From positions 1-32,132 of the IMG/VR virus record IMGVR_UViG_3300034012_000356: a stretch of 32,132 bases of DNA, one strand, 5' to 3'. The position numbers were made by a program, and so were the translations under genes. Shown here one piece after another: positions 13,098 through 21,863 of this stretch. The DNA is from a virus. Each line of letters opens with the position of its first letter. Within the stretch, counting starts at the first letter, position 1. Under the pieces are notes generated by a model, which was given only the letters and a program-made list of their open reading frames with translations, did not search any database and was not told where the DNA came from.

Positions 13098-13941
13098 CGC
13101 ATTCATGGAAGAGTTGACTGCCGCTGCTACCGCTGGCAAGCCGGTGATGCTGATCGTCGGCGACTTGGGTTGGGGCGTAGTGGAAGAGTTTGCCAAGCGG
13201 TTCCCGAATAACTTCATCAACGCTGGCGTGGCAGAGCAGAACATGATGGGCATGGCTGCTGGGCTGGCGGCAGAGGGCTACCACGTCTTCTGCTACAGCA
13301 TTGCTAACTTCCCGACCTTCCGCTGCGCAGAGCAGATCAGGAACGATGTGGACTATCACAACCTGCCTGTAACGGTTGTGGCGGTCGGCGGCGGCCTAGC
13401 CTACGGCAGTCTTGGGTACAGCCATCATGCAGTACAGGACTATGCCCTGATGCGGTGTATGCCAAACATGCTGATCGCTGCGCCGGGTGATGATTACGAA
13501 GCCCGCGCCTGCGTGCGGTATCTCATAGACAACCCGCAGCCATCTTATCTACGGCTAGGCAGGGGCGGAGAGAGCAACATCCACACAGAGATTCCAACCA
13601 TCGAGCCGGGTAAATGGATTCATCTGGTTACCATCGCAGGCGATCTTGAGGGTGTGGGCTTTGTATCTACCGGCACGGCTGGCAACGATATGTCCAAGCC
13701 GGGTGAGTACTTCCGCCTGCCGATGTGGGGCATGAAATACAAGAACATGCAAGCACAACAATTACGCCACTTGAATTCTGTAATAACCCGCGAGGATCAT
13801 TTGCCCGACGGTGGCTTTGGTAGCTGGATGCTAGAGGCTCTGCACAAGTACGACGTTGTGCTGCGCATGGAGGCGCTAGACCCAAAGATCTGCGGCATGG
13901 TTGGTAGCACCGATTACCTACTTAATCAGGGGAAACTATGA
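13090..13941 (+). CDS. Transketolase C-terminal subunit (Pyr + C-terminal domains)
   Basis: The start is GTG 13090, with GGAGG upstream and an 8-nt overlap with the partner subunit; ATG 13105 is an alternative. The Pyr domain is clear: AGVAEQNMMGMAAGLAAEGY contains the Glu that activates TPP. YSIANFPTFRCAEQIRNDVD and the GSLGYSHHAVQDYALMRCMP segment follow, carrying the His pair typical of split transketolases. The last 100 residues form the C-terminal regulatory-fold domain. At 283 aa it completes the 286-aa partner; together they total 569 residues against about 660 for single-chain bacterial transketolase. Operon position after RfbH suggests a dedicated sugar-branching function. Confidence 0.92.
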   Translation: MRNAFMEELTAAATAGKPVMLIVGDLGWGVVEEFAKRFPNNFINAGVAEQNMMGMAAGLAAEGYHVFCYSIANFPTFRCAEQIRNDVDYHNLPVTVVAVGGGLAYGSLGYSHHAVQDYALMRCMPNMLIAAPGDDYEARACVRYLIDNPQPSYLRLGRGGESNIHTEIPTIEPGKWIHLVTIAGDLEGVGFVSTGTAGNDMSKPGEYFRLPMWGMKYKNMQAQQLRHLNSVITREDHLPDGGFGSWMLEALHKYDVVLRMEALDPKICGMVGSTDYLLNQGKL

Positions 13942-14849
13942 AGATCGTTATCATGGGGGCAAGCAGTCAAATTGCCCGCGACTTGATCGTATCGTTTAGC
14001 GACGAGCACTTCCTTGAACTGTTCTCGCGGGATCCGAGCGCAACCAGCCGGTGGATGGTCGAGCGCAACTTGCAGAAATTCTTTTCCCGCCCGTATTCTG
14101 ATTGGCGGTCTTTGTCCAACAACGCTGACGTCATCATCAACTTTGTCGGCGCAGGCAACCCAGAGCGCATCAAGCAGATGGGCAGCAACATCTTCCAGAT
14201 CACGGAAACGTTCGACAAGATGGCGCTGGACTATCTGGTCGAGAACCGCGACTGCCAGTACATCTTCATCAGCAGCGGTGCAGTGTTTGGCGATAACTTC
14301 TCTACCCCGGCAGACAACGCCAAGTGCGCTGTATTCCCTATCAACAATATCCTGCCGCAGCACTACTACGGATTAGCCAAGCTAACCGCAGAGACACGGC
14401 ACAGAGTCACATCCGGCAATATCATCGACGTGCGCATCTTTAATTACTTCAGCCATACCACTGACCTGCGCAATCGATTCATGATCAACGACATGATCCG
14501 GGCAGTCAAAGAAGGCACCGTCTTTCGCGCAGACCAAACACCTATTGTCCGTGACTACGTCGGATCACTAGACTTTTACCAGATGATTAACGTCCTGCTG
14601 AAGCGGAATGTAAACGTTGCCATCGACTGTTACAGCCGTCAGCCCGTGACCAAGAACAAGTTGCTGGAGACGATGAGCCAACGGTATGGAATGAAGTATG
14701 AGATTAGCCATACGCCCGTGGGGCTTCCTGCAACCGGCGTGAAAGAGAATTATTATTCTACGAACATGGAGGCATACACATTAGGATATAGACCGACGCT
14801 GAGTTCTTTGGAAACGATCTATCTTGCAGCAGACAAACTCCTCAAGTGA
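13938..14849 (+). CDS. NAD(P)-dependent epimerase/reductase (extended SDR)
   Basis: The 303-residue product has a Rossmann start, MKIVIMGASSQIARDLIV, in which GASSQIA replaces the usual GxxGxxG; IINFVGAGNPE is the equivalent of the adenine-ring loop. The catalytic residues are visible: Ser in FISSGAVFG (110-118) and Tyr144-x3-Lys148 in YYGLAKL. The C-terminal substrate domain contains RDYVGSLDFYQMINVLLKRN. It starts by ATGA overlap with the transketolase subunit. The glycine-loop variation is seen in sugar-nucleotide reductases, so it may reduce a 4-keto or side-chain ketone formed by the upstream enzymes. This is the last enzyme of the cassette. Confidence 0.85.
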   Translation: MKIVIMGASSQIARDLIVSFSDEHFLELFSRDPSATSRWMVERNLQKFFSRPYSDWRSLSNNADVIINFVGAGNPERIKQMGSNIFQITETFDKMALDYLVENRDCQYIFISSGAVFGDNFSTPADNAKCAVFPINNILPQHYYGLAKLTAETRHRVTSGNIIDVRIFNYFSHTTDLRNRFMINDMIRAVKEGTVFRADQTPIVRDYVGSLDFYQMINVLLKRNVNVAIDCYSRQPVTKNKLLETMSQRYGMKYEISHTPVGLPATGVKENYYSTNMEAYTLGYRPTLSSLETIYLAADKLLK

Positions 14850-14985
14850 TCGTTGGTGCGCGTACTGTTATAGCTTCAGGCGTACGCCAGGCGGCTACTT
14901 CAAAATAGTAGGTAAGCGTCGGCAGTGGATGTGTAAAGAATGCTACTCAAAAATAAGGCCAAAAAATGTGGTGCCCGACATGTGA
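14824..14985 (+). CDS. Four-cysteine zinc-ribbon micro-protein, about 53 aa
   Basis: A short frame, easily overlooked, reads through the gap between the SDR and the next gene. It contains RWCAYCYSFRRTPGGYFKIV and then KRRQWMCKECYSKIRPKN, two CxxC pairs 22 residues apart, which is a complete Zn-ribbon. The stop is TGA at 14983. The only usable start in frame is TTG 14824, inside the SDR gene, with a weak GGAAA upstream, so the exact start is uncertain. It overlaps the SDR by 26 nt and the next zinc protein by 20 nt. A nucleic-acid or protein-binding role is likely for such a fold. Confidence 0.6.
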   Translation: MQQTNSSSDRWCAYCYSFRRTPGGYFKIVGKRRQWMCKECYSKIRPKNVVPDM

Positions 14986-15169
14986 CAAACCTACCCAAGT
15001 AATCGACACCCGTAAGTATCAAGACGTTTCCCGTACCTTCGACTTTGTGCAGCGCCAGCGGATTTGCCGCGAGTGCAACCAGCGGTTTCAGTCAATCGAA
15101 ATACCGCAGGAAGTATGGGAGCGGCACTATGACCCGAACCTAGAGGCAGAGCAGATTGAAAACGATTAA
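14966..15169 (+). CDS. NrdR-like zinc-ribbon protein, 67 aa
   Basis: The product MWCPTCDKPTQVIDTRKYQD followed by FVQRQRICRECNQRFQSIE matches the N-terminal zinc ribbon of the NrdR repressor family: CPxC, VIDxR, an R-rich connector, CxxCxxRF. The ATP-cone domain that follows in true NrdR is missing; the remainder is an acidic tail ending in EQIEND. Such stand-alone ribbons occur in phages and may regulate transcription or bind DNA. No clear ribosome-binding site is present, so translation may be coupled to the preceding small frame, which overlaps it. Confidence 0.8.
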   Translation: MWCPTCDKPTQVIDTRKYQDVSRTFDFVQRQRICRECNQRFQSIEIPQEVWERHYDPNLEAEQIEND

Positions 15170-15443
15170 GCAGTACATGAACGAAGTAGCCAACATTGGC
15201 TGCGTACTCTGCCATCACCTTGGCTACGGTCATACGCCTGCTCACCTGCACCACCCGCGGGATGCGGTGGGCGGGGCGCAACGGGCTTCTGACTGGCTTG
15301 TGATTCCGCTTTGTCCAGAGCACCATCAGGGGCAGTCTGGCTACCACGGGTTAGGAAGCAAAGGCTTTTATACACGGTACAAGCTTACCGAATGGGATCT
15401 GATGGCGATGACTATTGAGCTGCATCAGAAATCTAAAGATTAG
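15156..15443 (+). CDS. Ref-like HNH nuclease, 95 aa
   Basis: The start is TTG 15156 (14-nt overlap with the zinc-ribbon gene, GAGG upstream). The product has the Ref/HNH layout: VANIGCVLCHHLGYGHTPAH with the CxxC zinc pair, LHHPRDAVGGAQRASDW with the HH motif, and VIPLCPEHHQGQSGYHGLGS with the second zinc-binding C..HH. This matches the C-terminal catalytic domain of phage P1 Ref, a RecA-dependent endonuclease, but without its long N-terminal part. It is the last gene of the rightward unit and its end overlaps the oppositely oriented giant gene by 11 nt. A recombination or DNA-processing role is likely. Confidence 0.85.
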   Translation: MKTIKQYMNEVANIGCVLCHHLGYGHTPAHLHHPRDAVGGAQRASDWLVIPLCPEHHQGQSGYHGLGSKGFYTRYKLTEWDLMAMTIELHQKSKD

Positions 15444-18400
15444 CCATTGCCCGCAACCGCTTGACATCCATATCTTTCAGCACCTTCCATTCAAGCTCGC
15501 GCATCTTTCTTATCTCTTCTGCCTTTCTTTCTGCCGAGAACTGTGACTCCGGCGCGTTGTTGACATAGACGATGTACTTGCGAATCTCACCAAGCTCCCG
15601 ACCTATCTTGTTGATGTCCTTGGCCATGCCAGCTCGCATCACAAAGTCTTTGTCCTTCAATGCTTCTTGTATGTCTTTTGGATTTCTGTTCTCGATATCC
15701 TTCAGCGTCATTGCGGCTTTGTTGCACTCTTCCTGCAAGACATAGAAGTCAGTCTTCAAGCTGTTCTCGCTGGGCTTGGATATGAACGAGCTGGTTCCTG
15801 GGACGCTGTTCAACATCTCGCGGAACGACATCTCTGGGCGTTCTACCTCTGGATCGTTGTGCAATACCTTGTTGGTCAACATCAACACCAAGCCGCCAAA
15901 CGAACCCAGATAGCCTCGCATCAAGTGATCAAACCCAATAGGAGAAATCAGATTGGACTTGCCAGCCAACTTACCCAGTTCAGACGTGGACTCGTTGAAC
16001 TGGCGGTACTTCTCCATCTTTGACTGGTAGTACGGAACCAAGTCTCGAGCCATAAAGAAGTCTTTGTTCAGCGCAACCTCTACTGTTGGCTTGAATATCT
16101 GTGGCAACAATGTCGGGCTGAAGACGGATGATGTAAACCACGAAGCCATAGAGTCGCGCATCTTCCTTGCGTCCTGAAACCCCTTCTCAGTTATCAACAA
16201 GTACAGATGTTCTGAAAGAACCTTTGGCAACAAGAAGGCATCCTTACGCAGCGGAATGGACAGGCCGCCAGATCCGGGAATCATTAGCAGTCTATCTCTG
16301 ACTTGCGTCGGCTTCTTCAGGTAATCCTCATCATCGCTGTTAGCTATTGAGTACAAAACGGACAGCGTCATGACTGCTGCATTCATGTAGATCAGTGTTT
16401 TTATACCTTCCATGCGATCCTGCGGGGATATGCCGACGCCAGTTACGGTTTTGACCGTCACGTCCATAGCGGCAAGATAGGCGTTGAAGAACGGTACTGT
16501 TTGCCCAAAAATACGCAGCAACGGGTTAGTCCCCATGTTGCGGAAGTGAATGACGTTAAACGCCTTCTCGATGGCTTCAGCTTCTGACAATCCCGCCTGC
16601 ATAGATGCTTCGTACACCGCCTGACGAACGGCGTTGTCACCAGCCATAGCAAAGTGTTTCAAGCCACGCTTGGCGTTAGTCAGTATCTGCTTGGTAACAC
16701 CAGCCTGCTTTAACAGCCCGGCCTCAATCTCTGCATCCTTCAGGGCGGCAGATGCCATGAATTCCTTTACGCCCACTACACCGATCTTCTTCAGGCGCTC
16801 GTGCGTTTTGCTCATGCCAACCAACGTTTTGCCAAACTCCTTGGCGGCAAGGAACGGTATACGCAGTGCGTACTGTGGCTTTAGTCCAGAGGTGAACATG
16901 GCTGAGTAGGCATCCGCTGGCACCTGTGCAACGGTAAACAGCGGGAACATAACAACGGTATCTCGCAGCGTGTTGCTGAACTTGGCGGCTGTTTTAAAGA
17001 CCGGCAACGCTACGCTCTCCAGCCCACGGAAAGCTGGGATAAACATCGGGTCGGATACGTTGTAGTACTCCAGCTTGCCTTCGCGCCACGCTTTGACAAG
17101 GTTCTTTGCCTTCTCTGGGCTGGAAACCTTTTCAGCCATGCCAAAGTCAACCAGCGCATCCACCAACGCAATAGTCGAACGGTTGCGCACGCCACGATTA
17201 ATAGCGTACTGCGTCCACATTGCCATGTTGTCAAAGATGTTTGCTACCGGAAGCTCCGATCCTCTCAGGCGCTTCTCCTTTGCCTGAACTTGCAGTCCAC
17301 GCAGGAAGCCTTTGGGATTGGTGTCAGCCTCGTCATCCATCTCACGGCGGAACGGCACGTAGTCGGTAACGGACAAGAGGTCGCTTGCCTCTTCTTCTGT
17401 CCAGAGACCGGTATCCACCATGACTCTGGCTGCGTTCTCGCGCATCTTGTTCCATGTGGCATCAATGTCAGCCAGCTCTGGAAATTGGTTGAACAAATCA
17501 AGACCAAAATCAATCTGATCCTGACTCATGTGAATCCACTTAAGTTTCCTTCTTAAGCGGTTTGCTTCTCTAACATTCTTCTGGGCATAGTTGTCCCGCA
17601 TCTCCTCGCGGATCTGCTCGTTCAACTCTTGCAGTCCTTGCAGTCGGCGAGCCTCAAATGCTCGATGCGCGATAAGCTTGGCTTGATCAAACGTCAGGCC
17701 GTAAGCATTTGCCATTTCATCCGTTTGTCTGGCAAGCGTAGACAGCTTGGCATCCTCGTCGTTGACAGCTTCCCACTTCAGCAAATCCTCATTCCACTTG
17801 GAGTCGCCATACAGCACGTGGTTGGTTGCAACCGCATCCGCATGATTGGTCTGGGATAGGCTGACGTTCAGCAAGTATCCAATGACTTCTTCATTGCCAA
17901 GACCTGCCTGCCTGATAGCACGTTGAATGTTGTTGTTGAGCGCTCGGTCAGAGGCAAACACTTGGGTGCCAATATTGTCTATCCAACGGGTGTATGTCTG
18001 CTTTGCCGCCTGAATAGAGGCAGATGGATTGTTAATGGCATCGTTTACATAAGACGACGCCGTAGCAAACATGCCCGGTGCCTGCGGTCTTTCACCCAAG
18101 CCTAGTCGCTGCATTTCATCTAGAGCATCCTTGGCCTGCTGCGTTGGCTGGCGCTGGTTCGGCCCAACCATGAAGTAGCTCTCAGATTCTGCCAGCATAG
18201 CTTCAGACTTAAATGTGCCGTCTGCTTTTGCAAGGCTATCCAGCGCACGAATAAGCGGCGCGTCTGATGGCAAGCCAACCAATGACTTCAGCTTCTGCGA
18301 CAGTTCGCGTAGCCACTGCTTCAGCTTGTTAATGGTTCCCTGGCTGAAGTCGTAGCGGTTCTGAACTATGCGGGAAGCGTTGACAGCCCAGAATTCAGAT

Positions 18401-21400
18401 GGGTTAACGTACTGATAAAACTCGTACTCTATCCTTCCATCTTTGATCATCTTCAACGCAGCACGCATTTGCTGGTTGCTCGACAGGTCTTCGATGAAGT
18501 GATAGTTGTAAAGCAAATCAAAGAAGTTCTTCAGGTCTTGGTCTGTTCCCTTTTCCGCCTTTTTCATGGCGCTCATGAAACTCTTTGTCCAAGCCTTGGT
18601 AATCTCCTTCTGAACTTCAACCGGCATCATCCGTTCCATGTGGTGCATGAACTCATGGATGATGGTCTCCCCTCGAATATCTGGTCGTTTTAGTAACGTG
18701 GATATTCTGGTAAAGGGATCGTATGAGCCAGACACGCCGCGCTCAGACTTGGTGGGCTGCCGTATTGATATGCCAAGGTCATCAAACAATCTGTAGTTTT
18801 GTCTTATGAACCATTCAGCTAATTCAAGATCTTCTATGGACAAAATACCTTGCTTTGCCGCCTCGGCTAAACGTTGTTTTATTTCTAGAGCGCCTCTAGA
18901 TTTTTGAGATATTTTTTCTTTGTTGACGTCTTCTTCAACTGCTCGTGTAATAGCTGCGGTGTGCTGTTCTTCGGACATCAGCCCATCGCGCAGCATCTTG
19001 TTTATCTTCTTGATCTTGGCCTTGAAAGACGGGCTACGCTTAGACCGCTCGCCAACAGTAGAAGAATTAGACAGATCAACGTTTTCATATTGGACTGTCT
19101 GTCCAAAACTTTTTTCGCGAATCTTTTTCATTTCCGCAAGGACGTCACCCTGAACTTGGGCATCCAACGGATCAATGTTTGGATCGCTTAACATCTCTTC
19201 GATGCTTTTTACTGTTGCATTAAATGAGTCTGCTACCGCTAACGCATCAACCAACGCAAGCTGCCTAATTGCGTTTTTATATACCTCCGACTCCTTTGGC
19301 TGGGAGTACGCCGCAAGGTCTGGGTAATCTTTTAGTACGGCTGCTGAAACAGGCTGATTGTTGCGCAGGGCGTTGATAACAGCAGACTTGTGCTTGATAT
19401 CCTGCACACGCCTGTTAAATTGATTTGCAATAGACGGTGCATAATTTGAAATGGCGCTAACCAATCCGGCCTTGTTGCCAGACTTTGCAACGCCAATCTG
19501 TTTTGCCAACTCCTGCAACTGGCGCACAGTCATGGCGTTCAGTTGTTCTTCTGTCAGGTCTTGAACGGCTAGCAAGTTCTCTTGTATTTTGAGTAACTTT
19601 TCTGCGTTGCGCTTTACGTCTTTAACTCTAACGTTGTACGTCGAGGCTAAGTTGTTTATCAACTTTTCGCCATAGGTGTCGATCAATTCCTTGACCGACA
19701 TCAGCTCCCCGCTCTCATTTGTAAACGAGAAATTTTCGGGAAGAATTTGTCTTGGAATTTGACCAAGAGATTCTTGATCTTGTTGGTATTCATTTTTGGT
19801 CATCTCGATAGGAGACCTTGCAACACCAGCACTTGGCGCAGCGGACGCTTCAGCAGTAACAACCTCTTCTGCCTTGGGGTATGCAGCACCCAAAGAATCC
19901 ATCAAGCTGAATATCTCTGCGTCAAACTCCGGGCTTCTGTACGATTCGTCAATGTTGAACACTGGCTCAAACAGAGTGCCATCTGGCGCTTCATATTTGG
20001 AGAAGAACACAGAACCAACGACTTCGCCCACCTCGTTATGCACGAACAGTTCGCCGTTGTCGTTCAAATCTTCCATGGCAACAATGCTCAACTCACCGAC
20101 CGGCGACTGAATGACAGTGCCCTTGCCAGCGGCATAGGCCGTTGCCACATCCTCTTCAACATCGGCAAAGTCGCCTTCCAAAGAAGACACTTGCGTTGCT
20201 TCCAGCCTGGGTTCTGCCAGCGTCTGATTGATCGCTTGCGGCGTGACGGTGGCTATATCGCCAGTCATCACCGGCGAGTTTAGGAACTCCGTAACACGAG
20301 TACGAATACCTTCGCTTAGTTTGGGATTCTGACTGTATGCCTCCAGAGTCGTCCGCACCTCTTCGCGCTGCTCTGGGTTGTTCAGATCCTTGCCGATCAA
20401 CTCGGTACGAATCTTTCTGTTTGTCTTGCCTATACCCATCGAAACGAGGTTTTCCTCGGAGAACGTGGTAGGCGCTACTTCAGTCTCCGCAACAGCCGGT
20501 GCTACCGCTTGGCCCTCTGGCGGCTCTGGAGGAGCTACAGGCGGGGCTGCTGCGGAGCGATCCATAACATCTGCTATGGCGGCAATATCTGTAGGCTGTG
20601 CGCCCGCCATACGACGCGCTGCCTCTTCCCGTATGCCTTCCGGGGTAAATGATCTTCCTGCTACGTCCTCTTCAATAGCCCGCGCTATTTCTCGGTTCTT
20701 GGCAAACTCGGTTCCACGGTAAACCGCGCCCGCCGCCTTCGCGCCGCCAGTGGTAACACCCGTTAGCAATAAAACATCTGGCAACACTTCCTGCGCAGAC
20801 TTCTTCAGGTCGTCGATATCCGTGAATGAACGCTTGGGTTGATTCGACATACCAGCATCAACCTCAACGTTGTGCTGGCCGGTTTGTGTAACCGTCTCTG
20901 TGCTTAGTTCATTAACAAACTGGCCGCCAACTTTTGCCATGTCGGACAGCAGCCCTTTAATTCCAGGTGCCGCTTCCTTGAACAAAGAAGCCCCAAGCTT
21001 TGCGCCTATCACGTTGCCCAAGGCTTCTGGCAACGCTTCCCACAAACCATGCTCACGAACCATGGACTCGTAGTTCTTGGCAACCTTGATGAACTGGTCG
21101 TCTGTTAATGGCTTGCCGGTGGTTTTTTCTGATGCGGCGTCTAGCGTATCCCGCAGATCGCGCAGGAAAGCGTTGGTGTCCATCCGGTATGCAGCAAGGC
21201 CGGAAGCCGCGCCGCCGGCAACGTATCCACCAACAGGCGTTGTGCCGATAGCAGCGGGAACGCCAGCGGCAAGACCAGCTCCCATGCTGACCAAACTAAA
21301 CGACAAGTTCTGGGGCAGGTTGCGTAGTTTTTCTCTGGTGATGCCTAGTAGGTATTCTTCCTCTGCACCCTCAAATCCACGCTCTGCTTTTGCTACCTTG

Positions 21401-21861
21401 CGAGCTTCCTGAATTGCGGTGTCTTTCCAGTCTTTCTCGCCAAAGACAACCGCCGGATCGTTACCTTCTAGGGCGGCAGCAACCGCTGCTTTGGCCTGAA
21501 CTGGCGTGTTCTTGGTGGCAACAAATACATCCTCGCCAACCTTCTTGGCTAGGCTGTGTCGAGCAGTTGCCTCTTCTGTTAGGAAGTCGTACCAGCGCCC
21601 TTCTTCTTTTTTCTTTTCTTGCGGCGTTGGAGTTTGCTTCTCTGCCTTGTCTATAAACGGATTGGCCTGCGTGTCTTTTGCAACAGGCTCCTCAACTGGC
21701 ACTCCGCCAAATGACTTGGCTGCCTCGAGATAGTTGACAGACTTCGTGTCTTGGATTGGTGTACCACCAAACTCTTTGGCAGCAGACAAGTAATCGATAC
21801 CAGATGGTTCCGTTGGTATTGGCGACCCACCAAATTTTTTTGCCTCTGCCAAATAGTCCAT
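15433..21861 (-). CDS. 2142-aa large polyvalent virion protein with zincin-like motif
   Basis: A giant protein, probably carried in the virion and delivered with the DNA. Regions by approximate residue: three N-terminal repeats (2-57, each [D/N]YL..AK.FGG.P); a Gly/Ala-rich hydrophobic segment (186-225); a Rho-N/SAP-like segment (769-804, LNAMTVRQLQELAKQIG then GLVSAI); a zinc-protease-like part with ETIIHEFMHHMERM (His1069-Glu1070-x2-His1073) and NPSEFWA (1153-1159), whose Glu could be a third ligand; and a C-terminal part (about 1500-2000) resembling the LPD38-type domain of large polyvalent proteins, with NPLLRIFGQTVPFFNAYLAA and a hydrophobic stretch near 1825-1841. The ATG at 21861 has no good ribosome-binding site and probably relies on coupling to the upstream stop 3 nt away. 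Ejection or host-takeover roles are inferred. Confidence 0.8.
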   Translation of the reverse strand: MDYLAEAKKFGGSPIPTEPSGIDYLSAAKEFGGTPIQDTKSVNYLEAAKSFGGVPVEEPVAKDTQANPFIDKAEKQTPTPQEKKKEEGRWYDFLTEEATARHSLAKKVGEDVFVATKNTPVQAKAAVAAALEGNDPAVVFGEKDWKDTAIQEARKVAKAERGFEGAEEEYLLGITREKLRNLPQNLSFSLVSMGAGLAAGVPAAIGTTPVGGYVAGGAASGLAAYRMDTNAFLRDLRDTLDAASEKTTGKPLTDDQFIKVAKNYESMVREHGLWEALPEALGNVIGAKLGASLFKEAAPGIKGLLSDMAKVGGQFVNELSTETVTQTGQHNVEVDAGMSNQPKRSFTDIDDLKKSAQEVLPDVLLLTGVTTGGAKAAGAVYRGTEFAKNREIARAIEEDVAGRSFTPEGIREEAARRMAGAQPTDIAAIADVMDRSAAAPPVAPPEPPEGQAVAPAVAETEVAPTTFSEENLVSMGIGKTNRKIRTELIGKDLNNPEQREEVRTTLEAYSQNPKLSEGIRTRVTEFLNSPVMTGDIATVTPQAINQTLAEPRLEATQVSSLEGDFADVEEDVATAYAAGKGTVIQSPVGELSIVAMEDLNDNGELFVHNEVGEVVGSVFFSKYEAPDGTLFEPVFNIDESYRSPEFDAEIFSLMDSLGAAYPKAEEVVTAEASAAPSAGVARSPIEMTKNEYQQDQESLGQIPRQILPENFSFTNESGELMSVKELIDTYGEKLINNLASTYNVRVKDVKRNAEKLLKIQENLLAVQDLTEEQLNAMTVRQLQELAKQIGVAKSGNKAGLVSAISNYAPSIANQFNRRVQDIKHKSAVINALRNNQPVSAAVLKDYPDLAAYSQPKESEVYKNAIRQLALVDALAVADSFNATVKSIEEMLSDPNIDPLDAQVQGDVLAEMKKIREKSFGQTVQYENVDLSNSSTVGERSKRSPSFKAKIKKINKMLRDGLMSEEQHTAAITRAVEEDVNKEKISQKSRGALEIKQRLAEAAKQGILSIEDLELAEWFIRQNYRLFDDLGISIRQPTKSERGVSGSYDPFTRISTLLKRPDIRGETIIHEFMHHMERMMPVEVQKEITKAWTKSFMSAMKKAEKGTDQDLKNFFDLLYNYHFIEDLSSNQQMRAALKMIKDGRIEYEFYQYVNPSEFWAVNASRIVQNRYDFSQGTINKLKQWLRELSQKLKSLVGLPSDAPLIRALDSLAKADGTFKSEAMLAESESYFMVGPNQRQPTQQAKDALDEMQRLGLGERPQAPGMFATASSYVNDAINNPSASIQAAKQTYTRWIDNIGTQVFASDRALNNNIQRAIRQAGLGNEEVIGYLLNVSLSQTNHADAVATNHVLYGDSKWNEDLLKWEAVNDEDAKLSTLARQTDEMANAYGLTFDQAKLIAHRAFEARRLQGLQELNEQIREEMRDNYAQKNVREANRLRRKLKWIHMSQDQIDFGLDLFNQFPELADIDATWNKMRENAARVMVDTGLWTEEEASDLLSVTDYVPFRREMDDEADTNPKGFLRGLQVQAKEKRLRGSELPVANIFDNMAMWTQYAINRGVRNRSTIALVDALVDFGMAEKVSSPEKAKNLVKAWREGKLEYYNVSDPMFIPAFRGLESVALPVFKTAAKFSNTLRDTVVMFPLFTVAQVPADAYSAMFTSGLKPQYALRIPFLAAKEFGKTLVGMSKTHERLKKIGVVGVKEFMASAALKDAEIEAGLLKQAGVTKQILTNAKRGLKHFAMAGDNAVRQAVYEASMQAGLSEAEAIEKAFNVIHFRNMGTNPLLRIFGQTVPFFNAYLAAMDVTVKTVTGVGISPQDRMEGIKTLIYMNAAVMTLSVLYSIANSDDEDYLKKPTQVRDRLLMIPGSGGLSIPLRKDAFLLPKVLSEHLYLLITEKGFQDARKMRDSMASWFTSSVFSPTLLPQIFKPTVEVALNKDFFMARDLVPYYQSKMEKYRQFNESTSELGKLAGKSNLISPIGFDHLMRGYLGSFGGLVLMLTNKVLHNDPEVERPEMSFREMLNSVPGTSSFISKPSENSLKTDFYVLQEECNKAAMTLKDIENRNPKDIQEALKDKDFVMRAGMAKDINKIGRELGEIRKYIVYVNNAPESQFSAERKAEEIRKMRELEWKVLKDMDVKRLRAMANL

Positions 21862-21863
21862 GG

